Source of the DNA: Luidia sarsii
Lineage: Eukaryota; Echinodermata; Asteroidea; Paxillosida; Luidiidae
Assembly: GCA_949987565.1 (NCBI GenBank)
Contig: OX465121.1
Coordinates: 5,214,956-5,278,955, forward strand
DNA length: 64,000 bases
Direction: 5' to 3'
In this document: one piece after another, positions 11,901-19,541 of the stretch
Layout: every line of letters begins with the position of its first letter
Numbering within the stretch: position 1 is the first letter of the stretch
Made by a program: the position numbers and the translations under genes
Notes under the pieces: generated by a model
The model's database searches: none
Told to the model about the DNA's origin: nothing
The model's input: only the letters and a program-made list of their open reading frames with translations

Positions 11901-12078
11901 TTAACTCGAACATCCCCGGCTAATATCAACAAACGACCTCAAAGTGCCCAAAGGGCGGTCTAGAATGGTGGCTGCGACCCGCTGCGTCAGCCAGGCACCC
12001 TCGAAACTGCAGGTTTCGGGGTCAATCGGTGCGAAAATTGGCCGAGATTTCCGGGGAAATGGTCTCACCTTTCTCCAT
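2941..12078 (-). CDS. RPN2: Ribophorin II, oligosaccharyltransferase subunit
   Basis: Complete gene, 15 coding exons (high to low): 12078–12069, 11076–10883, 10413–10318, 9535–9433, 8914–8860, 8576–8462, 8116–8030, 7523–7416, 7187–7119, 6825–6701, 6113–5904, 5435–5126, 4502–4323, 3710–3635, 3074–2941. They sum to 1872 nt, 623 residues against about 631 in human. RPN2 is a non-catalytic subunit of the ER complex that N-glycosylates nascent proteins. Exon 1 holds only ATGGAGAAAG; joined to exon 2 it gives a signal peptide ([19 protein letters not shown]). The lumenal part has the family segments [18 protein letters not shown] and [10 protein letters not shown]. Exons 13–15 encode three membrane helices ([39 protein letters not shown]). 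Every join is GT–AG and phase-compatible. Introns are loaded with repeats, but the reading frame is intact. Confidence 0.97.
3085..3455. repeat. Polypurine (GAGAGGGA)n tract in RPN2 last intron
   Basis: Nearly pure purine on the plus strand, built of AGAGGAGAGGGAGAG blocks. On the transcribed strand of RPN2 it is a long polypyrimidine run upstream of the last exon's acceptor at 3075. Open frames here encode only Ser/Leu/Pro repeats and are ignored. Confidence 0.9.
3840..4275. repeat. GAGGGCA heptamer array and related purine minisatellite
   Basis: Positions 3845–3985 repeat AGAGGGC every seven bases. Positions 3985–4275 degrade into longer units with AGAGGTTAGAGGCTCAAGCC. It fills most of RPN2 intron 13. 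Confidence 0.85.
4755..4890. repeat. Dispersed repeat, copy 1 of 2 in RPN2
   Basis: The segment with TGCAAGTGACCGACAAAA-type sequence, then GAAGGCC(A/G)ATAAATTG and CGCGTACGCGACCGAG-type ends, is repeated at 8720–8815 in RPN2 intron 5. In copy 1 the terminal part (GAGTGAGCGCTTACGCGAC) is itself duplicated. No coding sequence; origin not recognised. Confidence 0.6.
5555..5690 (+). repeat. Hammerhead-like dispersed repeat (family P)
   Basis: One copy of a family seen more than a dozen times: CTTTGCCTTTGAGAAAGG, then TCCTGCTGGGATCGAAACG, then TCAGGCCCTC, ending with TTTTAGTCAGTGAGCAGTTT. It lies in RPN2 intron 11. The conserved block folds as GCCT/AGGC and GGTCC/GGATC around GAAACGTC, like the small hammerhead motifs reported in Penelope-like retroelements. 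No reverse transcriptase is attached. Confidence 0.7.
6150..6560. repeat. Diverged tandem repeat in RPN2 intron 10
   Basis: Three to four diverged copies of a roughly 100 bp unit containing GGGCTGGACACC, TTTCACTGGTATCC and AACAGGGAAAATGACCT variants. Confidence 0.7.
6850..7090. repeat. Tandem repeat, about 60 bp unit, four copies
   Basis: The unit reads GAGTGCAGCAGGGTTAGGGT, then CCACAGAATCCCCACAGAAT, then GCACCCACTGCTACATCTT. It lies in RPN2 intron 9, between the exons at 6825–6701 and 7187–7119. Confidence 0.85.
7575..8020. repeat. (CAGA)n-type microsatellite
   Basis: Long run of ACAGACAGACAAACAGGC-like sequence filling RPN2 intron 7. A block of about 170 bp is duplicated inside it (7625–7800 and 7820–7985 share the segment TAACCAGACAGCTAAGTCAG and the end AATAATAGACCACCAAA). 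Confidence 0.9.
8182..8252. repeat. Inverted pair of SINE tails
   Basis: The left arm 8182–8207 (GAACCAATTGAAAAATTGGC then AAAGAA) is the near-perfect reverse complement of 8227–8252. The same tail follows the tRNA-like head in other SINE copies (for example near 31130 and 49770), so this is a head-less, inverted remnant in RPN2 intron 6. Confidence 0.7.
8307..8322 (+). other. Histone-type stem-loop in a repeat
   Basis: The sequence GGTTCTTTTCAGAACC forms a 6 bp stem with a TTTC loop, matching the animal histone mRNA 3' stem-loop form (GG-YYY-UUNN-RRR-CC). A second hairpin follows (CTCTTCTTTAAGAG). The same arrangement occurs at 54628–54643. No histone gene is nearby. See findings. Confidence 0.55.
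8955..9030 (+). repeat. tRNA-like sequence, second type
   Basis: TGGCCTAGTGGTAAGCGCC resembles a D-arm/A-box, and CTGGGTTCCAATCCCAG forms a perfect 5 bp T-arm with a 7-base loop. The acceptor stem does not close well, so this is more likely a tRNA pseudogene or SINE head than a working tRNA. It lies in RPN2 intron 4. The rest of that intron holds only a direct repeat around CCCATAGACTCGTGC (9226 and 9366). Confidence 0.4.
9680..10235 (+). repeat. Cluster of three hammerhead-like (family P) copies
   Basis: Three successive copies of the CCTTTGAGAAAGGTCCTGCT block start at about 9828 (cut after CTGCTTTGA), 9967 and 10101. The first two are preceded by the same upstream segment (CTCCCTCAGTGTACATCTGC, GTCAGGGCTTTCCTTCCCCT). 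The last two end with the TTAGTCAGTGAGCAGTT tail. Tandem and partial copies are typical of Penelope-like elements. The cluster is in RPN2 intron 3. Confidence 0.7.
10590..10770 (-). repeat. tRNA-derived SINE copy
   Basis: Reverse complement of 10682–10610 gives GCTGGATAGCTCAGATGGT and, after the anticodon-like arm, a B-box-like GGTTTAAGTCCCGGTCCAG. It is followed on the plus strand by the TAGTCAACTAGTCTTTGCCA flank shared with the copies at 2.8 and 59.9 kb. It lies in RPN2 intron 2. Confidence 0.75.
11147..11265. mobile_element. Short foldback element (family E)
   Basis: Arms AGTTCCGTGTGCGCAGTG and its reverse complement CACTGCGCACACGGAACT enclose a second inverted pair around TTCATGAA. The total is about 119 bp with no coding capacity, in RPN2 intron 1. 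The remainder of that 990 bp intron shows nothing recognisable. Confidence 0.65.
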
Positions 12079-15000
12079 GTTGGATGTGCGGATCGTGCGA
12101 GGACCAATCAGGAACGGACGAGTGTTGGACGACTACTGTCAGAAGAGGGCGCTATTTAAAGCGTCCACTCCCCCCCCCATCAGTATGGCGGGCGAAATAT
12201 ACATAATAATCATATCGCTTGCTTGTGAAAAAAATAATAATAATAATCGACGGCAGGCGAAAAGTACAATAATTTTATTTATCAAGTCCGTGTTGCAGGT
12301 TTTTTTTCATGCAAGATCACCCAAAACAAGGCTGAAAAGCCACTCAAGGTTAAGGGCTAATGTGATTTATGCCAAATTAAGGTGCAAATTAATGTGCTTA
12401 AAAGTCTAATTGCTATTCATTAAAAGCGAATGCTATGATTTCTAAAGGTAAAATAGCAGCCAATGATTAAAAAATATAGACATATAATAAATACTTATTT
12501 TGAATATGATGTGCATTTTTTAAATCAAGATAAATTTCGCTTCGAATATTATTGTACAGTTTGATTTGAAACGTTTTCCAAAATTGTATACAACTTATGC
12601 TATCATGAACCCACCAGATCGAATGCAGCCCAAAATAATTAAGTTGGTGGTACTCAACTTATCATTTATCATTTCAGCGAATTCGAATTATAGACCACTC
12701 ATGTGTGCTGTCCGAAGCCGGTAATGATCGCAGCCTACCTTTTTGGAGTCCATACAAATAATGGTCATAATTAGAGGGACGAACCGACTGGAAAATAGTG
12801 TTTAAACAATTTGGCAAAAATAATGGCAAAGACATTTGTATGACTTGGTGAACGTGAGCTGTGGAGCCGGAGACCTTAAAACAAAATATTAGTCGATGAA
12901 CTTGAGGCAAATCCGCGACGGTTTTTTTTTGGGTAAAGTGCCCATGATGACTGTGGCAGAAACGACCTAGGAATATGACACGTGACCGAGCGGCCAGGCA
13001 GGAATGTTCGTCGTCACCCCCCCCCCCACCCCCTCCGCCGAGCTATTAATACTTGACATTCCGATCTATCTGCTGGATGGGTCGGATTGGGAATGGTGTT
13101 ATGCACGCGCGTATCGGTGGAGGTACTGGATGCATGCATGGTAGATATTATTATAATAATCGTATACTCGTACAGCTCGTGCGCACTCCACATACAGTGC
13201 TACGGTGTGTGTATTGGTACAGTAAACCACGTACATGTACAGTACACACCATGTAGGCCTACAGTATACTAGAAAGCTGCAGCAAGTTGTAACTGAGACA
13301 CGAATGCGTCTGATAACAGATCACCCGCCTATGCTAGCCTGCACCCGAGTCACAAAAATCCGAGTCCGAGTACACACGTCACGAATTACGCAGCCAGGTA
13401 TAACCGAGTTCCCTATAACACGGGTCCGCTAAGCTTGAAACAAGAACATTATTTTGATGGAAAGCCTATTGAACCGAACATGAAACGACGCTGCTGTGAC
13501 ACATTATACGCAGATGAATATTACTGGCGAAGAAACAAGTTGAAAACAGTTTTCTTGTCCTGCGCTTGAAAAAGCTAATGACGCATGATGAAAAGCACTA
13601 AGACAGGACAAAAATAACGAGCTAGATAGTGTCGTTATAATGAAGAACCCGTTTGGGCACTAGTGCCTCAACTGGCATTCATGGCGCGGAACGAGTCGAG
13701 TTGGTATTGCTTGGAGCATATGGAGCTCGATCCTATACTTGCTTGGAGGCTGATCAGTCATGAGAACAACGGCTAGGGCCGTGGTATTAATGCAACGGAT
13801 GGCTCGTCCAATTTCCGCCTGCGAATGGGATAGTAGTTCTGATGATGGCTGCATGCCCACATCTGTCAAGCCCATCAAATCGGGGAGTGCGTAATTTGCT
13901 GTGCTTTTTTTTTTATACTTCTAACGACAACAACCCTCTCCCTCCCTCCCTCCCTTCCCCTCGTCTCTTTCGGATTGGTCGCCTCCTCCCACCCCCTCCT
14001 CCTCCCCCTCTCCTTCATCCGAGCAAGCCGACGTGGTAGGCCCGATAGGTCGGGGGCTGTCTTCGCTGCCAAGACTACGTCAAGCCGCGCGCAAGCCCCG
14101 GTCCCACGGCGTCAGTTGCACGGCGGTCCACGGCGATCCGCGATCCCGACATCGATAGACGCATCACCGCGAGACTGCGCCCACCCTGCCCGGCACACGT
14201 CAGTCCGTAAGCCTCCCAACTATGCCCGCTGATCTCTGCGGTGAAGCGACGCCTCGCTGGTACCCCGCCGGGCATGACGTCAGAGAGCGCCGCCCAACGG
14301 AACGCGAGGGGACCAGAAAGAAAATGACTTTGTGACCAGGGACCAACTGACTTTTTTTTTCTTCTCTCGCTACCTTCTTCTACTTCTTCATCTTCTTCTT
14401 CATCTTCTTCTTCTTCGTCACCTCTTGCTCCTTCCCTCTTCCAACCCTAGTCTCGCATTTCATGCACGGCTGAGGATAGCTTTCTATTACCAGGGGCGGC
14501 CATGTCTCTTTGCGAACGGAATAATCATAACATGAGGACCAGTCCAGAGTGGATTTCGTAGAACGTAAGTTTGATTTAGATCGGTGTTTTCCTACACTCG
14601 TCCGAGTTGACCAAGAACCCGTACAGAAATGTACGCAGTATCCATTGCAGAGACCGCCATAAAGACTTGTACCCGTGAGCTATGTGTGTTGATGTAATTG
14701 TATCCTGGCGAATATCATTGCGTCGTATAATTAGTGAGCCTTCATTGATGATGATGATAGTTCGTGGTGAGCGCGAAGGGTAATGCAGCGGCCAATGCTA
14801 GATCTGACCGCATTTTCTGTTTACTAAATTCATCTTGCGCTGATTGGAAGTGTGGCGGGTTTGGTTTGGGGACGCCTGGGGAGAATGGACGATGTTCGTG
14901 GCCGTGTAGTACTAGCATCATGTACCGCAAGTATAGCGTGGACAGCGAATAAGCATAATTTTATTATTGCATGACATGAAATGTTACAGTGGGTCTACAC

Positions 15001-15260
15001 GTACGTACAACACCACGCATCCTTATTGGCCTTCCACGCGTACATGTATACATACATGTACGTCCACATACACACACGTACCGGTACATTGTATTCAATG
15101 CTATCTCAATGGGATTTTTTCTCAGTACTCGTTAAGCCAAATTCAGTGCTTTAGCTCGAGGAACACAGATGAGTTTGATTTCGAAGACGGAATAATTATA
15201 ATTATGTATTTTTTTGTTTTGGTTTGTTTTCTTTTGTTCTTTTGTTCTGTTTTCGCATTT
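12079..15260. other. RPN2 upstream region and spacer, no recognised gene
   Basis: Positions 12079–12180 are probably the RPN2 promoter/5' UTR and include GAAGAGGGCGCT (12141–12152), near a CTCF-like core. 12310–12362 is one copy of a dispersed repeat (CCCAAAACAAGGCTGAAAAG, CCACTCAAGGTTAAGGGCTA) also found at 21335 and, tandem and inverted, at 35.6–35.9 kb. 14030–14310 is GC-rich with many CpG, possibly a promoter island. No ORF here matches a family. Confidence 0.5.
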
Positions 15261-15269
15261 TCTTTTTTT

Positions 15270-15640
15270 TGTTCGATCTCCTCCTCCTCCCCCTCCTCCT
15301 CCTCCTCCTCTCCCCTCCTCCTCCTCCTCCACCTCCACCTCCTGCCCCCTTGCTCCTCCTCCTCCTCCCCTCCTCCTCCTACTCCTCTTCCTCCCCTTTT
15401 CCCCTCCTCCTCCTCCTCCCCCTCCAACTCCTGCTCCTCCTCCACCTCCACCTCCTGTCCCCCTTGCTCCTCCTCCTCCTCCTCCTCCTCCTCTTCCCTC
15501 CCCCTGCTCCTGCTCCTCTTGCTCCTCCTTCTCCTACCCTCTCCCCTCCTCTTCCTCCTCCTCCTACTCCTCTTCCTTCCCCTCCTCCTCGTCCTCCTCC
15601 TCGTCCTCCTCCCTCTCCTCCACGTCCCCCTTCACCCCAT
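15270..15640. repeat. (CCT)n polypyrimidine tract
   Basis: About 370 bp of CTCCTCCTCCCC-type sequence immediately upstream of the gene starting at 15714. It leaves several open frames of poly-Ser, Pro or Leu that are not genes. Confidence 0.9.
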
Positions 15641-15713
15641 TGTCGTCTCAAGTTTTGGCAGTGACGAATGACCGCTTGACCCAGAGCGAGCGAGGGGAGC
15701 ATAGAGGCTGACA

Positions 15714-16997
15714 ATGGCCCACATGGCTCACCAGGGCTCCTCCTCCAGCGCCGCCGCACAGCACGGCGGGCGGCGGGGCGGCAAGGCGGCCAGCCGGAAC
15801 TTCAACGCCCTGATGGGGCTGGACCAGCCGCGCCGGTTCGGCTCCCGCCGTCCGGCCGGCGGAGTGCGGAACCAGTTCTCCAGCGGCCACCCGATGGGCG
15901 CCTACGGTAGCGCCTCGGTGCCGTCCTCCCAGGACGGCGGGCAAGGCGCCGCCGCCGCCACCACCGTGGCCTGCGACCCGCGCCTGGGCGTCCGCGTGGT
16001 GTCCGCTCTGGCCGTGGTGGTGGGGGCGCTCTTGCTGGCCTGCGGCCTGATCCTCAGCCCCGGCACGCTGATCCTGGGGTTGTGCATACCCGGCGGCATG
16101 CTCATCGTGGCCGTGCTGCTGCTCTGGTGCGTGCTCTACGTCTGGCAGGGCGCCTACTGCCTCAAGAGCGGCTCGGCCGGCGGCGTTGCGGCCGACGGTG
16201 GGCATGCGCACCGGTCGGAGAGGGACGGAGCCGCCGGTGCGGATCACCTGCGACTAGCCAGCCTTCCGCACAGCGAGTCGGGCGGCGCCGTGGCGTCTGC
16301 GTACGGCCCCGATACGCACCATCACCACCACCACCACCACCACTCTCCGCACAGTCCTCCGCACAGTGCTCCGCCCACCTGCCATCCGTCTCACCCACCG
16401 CCTTACTATTCACCTGTGTAAGTATACGACGCCACTGGAACCCTCACACAAAGCATGGTCCTTTTTTTTCTTCTTCAAAGATCCGGCTTATAGGCTTTGG
16501 CTCCGGCTTCGTCTCTGTTATCTACGACGGCACTGGAACCCTTACAAAAAAACATGGGGCTTTTTTGGCTTTGGCGTCTCTGTTTATCCAAAAACTTAAC
16601 ACACAGGTTGGAGTTCTTTTGGACGTTTTGGATTCTTTTCTTGATTTCTTCAAAACGCCAAAAACGAAGCCAAAGGAGACCCCCGTTCTCATGCCTTAAA
16701 ACAAAGGGTGGAAGACCGGACCCTGAGCCTAAGCAGGGTTTTGGACAAGGCTCGGGTTTGGGCTTCGGTGTAATGCATATAGTCACACGATTCTCTGCTC
16801 TTGTGTGCGAGTGTGAACTGCTAGTCGTTGCGTTTCAAATTTGGTTGTTCGACGGTGACGTCATTTCTTTCCTCTTGCGATCCAGATGCGGTGATGGCCA
16901 CGCCTTCTTCCCCTCCGATGGGCGGAGCTTGGAGGAACCGCCCTCCACGCCTCCACCGCCCTCCACGCCTCCACCGCCCTACCACGAGGTGACGTAG
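15714..16997 (+). CDS. Two-pass membrane protein with two PPPY motifs
   Basis: Two exons, 15714–16417 and 16886–16997, joined at CCTGT|GTAAGT and TCCAG|ATGCGG in compatible phase, give 816 nt or 271 residues. No named family was recognised. Residues 1–90 are Ser/Ala/Gly/Arg-rich. Residues about 94–114 and 117–144 are hydrophobic (VVSALAVVVGALLLACGLIL and LILGLCIPGGMLIVAVLLLW) with only a few residues between them, so both ends probably face the cytoplasm. The tail has a run of nine His (202–210), a PPPY at 228–231 and a PPPPY at 263–267. PPxY motifs recruit WW domains such as those of Nedd4-type ubiquitin ligases, so an adaptor role is an inference. Ignoring the intron, the first exon would read through to a stop five bases past the donor, so the second PPPY depends on splicing. 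Confidence 0.75.
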
Positions 16998-17771
16998 GCG
17001 ACACGCCCCACGCGCGGACGCCGGTCGTATTTTTACGTGTTTCACCCTAAAGCGAGCAATCGCCGGGTTTCAACGGCAGAGGGCGCTCTTGCCAAAGTGC
17101 GACATAGATTTCTGCGTACGCCGCTAGTCGCTCTGTCTACGTTCGCACACGACTGTTCGCATACTGATGTCGTTCCGAGCGGATGAATAAGAATGGACGG
17201 AAGCTGTGTGGACACGAATGCATGTAAATAGATCTTCAATCTGAATTAGTTCCCCAACTCGAAAGAATGTGCCATTTCGAGGATGGTTATCTTCTCATCC
17301 AAGACGTAATTATTATCGTCTTTGAATGTTAATCTTTGATACCGTTGACCTTCGAATCTAGAGGAGACATTTAAATTTCCCTTTTTTATGTGATACAGTT
17401 CCTCTGGTGTGCGACGCCTCGGTTGTATATCTGTACCCTGATGAGCAATATGAGCACTGCAATACTCTTATCTTACAGAGCTGTAATATCAGCCTCCGTC
17501 CAACTCAACTGTGCCCAAGTTTTACTGCTTTTTCATACACTCTGTATTATACACAAGGCGCAGCCATCTTTGTTGTCTAGTTCCTCATGGAACAGGTGGT
17601 GACAAGCAACACTTTCCATGGGATATAGAGAGCACCAGACTATTTTGCCTGTGTAGCCTCGGTTTGATCACTGTTCTTAATGGAAAATAACCAAGATGGC
17701 TTCATCGTATTAAATACCTACGCCGTGGATTGATGTAATAACAAGCCAGTGGACGATTTCACCAAACTCAT

Positions 17772-18090
17772 ACACTGTAAAAACGGTGCTCACATCATGC
17801 ACATGGATGAAGTATGTTGAGGCACATGGTGCACGATACATGCGCACGAGGTGATGCTCACTTTCACTCCATGTGCTTGAGGTACAGTGTTCATGTTCTT
17901 GTACATGAAGCACTTCATGCAATGCACCTCATCCGACTTTTGCTCAAGTGATTACAATGCCACATGTGCTTGAGCTACAGTATTTCATGTGCATGAAGCA
18001 CAGTAGGTGCCTCAAGTGTTCGGGATTGTGGGACAAATAATGTATGTGCCATTGCAGAAGTGCATGAGGTGCAGTTCGTTTTTACAGTGT
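17772..18090. mobile_element. Foldback element (family G), about 320 bp
   Basis: It begins ACACTGTAAAAACG and ends CGTTTTTACAGTGT, a perfect 14 bp terminal inverted repeat. The inside is rich in diverged short direct and inverted copies of GCATGAAGCAC/GTGCTTGAG. There is no ORF. This looks like a non-autonomous DNA transposon. Confidence 0.7.
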
Positions 18091-18873
18091 AGTAACTTAC
18101 GATTAATCGCAAGACGATTAGCGATACACAGAAACTTTACTGCATATCAAAACTTACAAAGGGTTGTCCATCGTACGTTGAGTTACGATGGATCGTAAGG
18201 CTAGTTCATGTAAAGATGGATAAGCCCAAAAAGTAAGAAGTACTTTTTTATCATTCAGTGCTAAGTTTTGCTTCAGCGATTTTTTGTAGCAGCATATACA
18301 AATCAAAACTAACACGTAGTCGGCCACAATAGTGTAGCACTCCTTGATCAAATAATATTTCTTTTAGCGTAAGTGAAAAATTGTAAGAATATTAAAAATG
18401 TATATTCAGCTTTTACACACCGCATATCAAAAAAATGTATATACTCACGTAATGAAATAATATTGTTATTTTTTTCGGCACTCTTGTGATCGAGAAACGG
18501 TGCTTAAACACAGGGTTCTATCGCTGCTACTACATTCAAGTATTATCATTTTCTTTTGAAATGAACCACATGCGATTTTTTTTTTGGGGGGGACCTTTCA
18601 TCAGAGACAAAATTGCACAATTCCAAGATTATTTTCTGCGGCTAGAAGAAATCCATTCTTTTAACTGTTCAGTAATGCCATTCTGGCAAGTCTGACCATC
18701 GTTATCTCAAGTAAATCGATTCAATCCATAAATCTTTTTATCCATCCTTCAATCGAAAACATCAAATCCATAAGCCGCCCCATCTTGTATATTACAGAAA
18801 TGGTTGAAAGAAGATTTTAGACTTGGCATGGTGGGAGTACCAAGTGGATGGTTTGCAGGAAAACCATGCAATA

Positions 18874-19125
18874 TGTGACCCGGTACACCAACATGAGGAA
18901 TATCCCACCAAAACATTTTTTGAGTAAACAACGCCTGAAGTTAAAGTATCTTCATAATTCGATTACAAATGAAAAAAAAAATCTTCTTTTTTCGGAAATA
19001 TTAAGTATTAGAGGATATTATATTTTGATATCATTTGAAAGTTTATGGTATACTCTTTCACATCATTAGAAAATCTGAAAATCTCAAAAGTGGGGTTATT
19101 CTTCATTATGCTGTGCCGGGTCACA
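18874..19125. mobile_element. Foldback element (family B), TA-flanked
   Basis: Termini TGTGACCCGGTACACC and TGCTGTGCCGGGTCACA are inverted copies. The element is flanked by TA on both sides (18872–18873, 19126–19127), as expected for a Tc1/mariner-type insertion. A second, longer copy with the same ends and body lies at 53426–53888. Confidence 0.75.
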
Positions 19126-19427
19126 TATGCCTCTTTTCGAGAGCTCATGTCGTTTGGGTCTTAAAAGAGCCGGTTAATGAAAAGACATGGGATATTGGTG
19201 GAAGAGTTATCGGACGCAAACATTGGTCGAATTCAAATCGTTAATGTTTTATGACCAACCCCGGGTAGCATTCTTGCTGGCTGCGTGTATAGATCTATAT
19301 TTATCTACATTATCAATTGTAAAAAAACAAACCCATTGATTATTATCATTTTCGTAACAGTTTTCGAGTGAAATAAAAATGAATACGCAATACCAGCTGT
19401 GTTAGCGTAAAAAATAATCATTACGAG

Positions 19428-19433
19428 TTTATT
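19428..19433 (-). terminator. Polyadenylation signal AATAAA
   Basis: TTTATT on the plus strand is AATAAA on the minus strand, about 110 nt past the stop codon of the sulfotransferase-like gene. Confidence 0.5.
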
Positions 19434-19541
19434 GTTCGTCAAATGGAAGTTCTGTGGAGCTAGTGGGCTGTCCTCTTGTCTCCTCTATTCGGATGATCTC
19501 TTCATTGCATTTCTTTCTTTTGTTTGGTGGTGACGGGGTTG

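Larger units (their letters stand above)
16998..19420. other. Spacer without recognised gene
   Basis: Apart from the two foldback elements at 17772–18090 and 18874–19125, no gene or array was recognised. 17075–17084 reads CAGAGGGCGC, a CTCF-like core shortly downstream of the membrane-protein gene. Confidence 0.5.
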
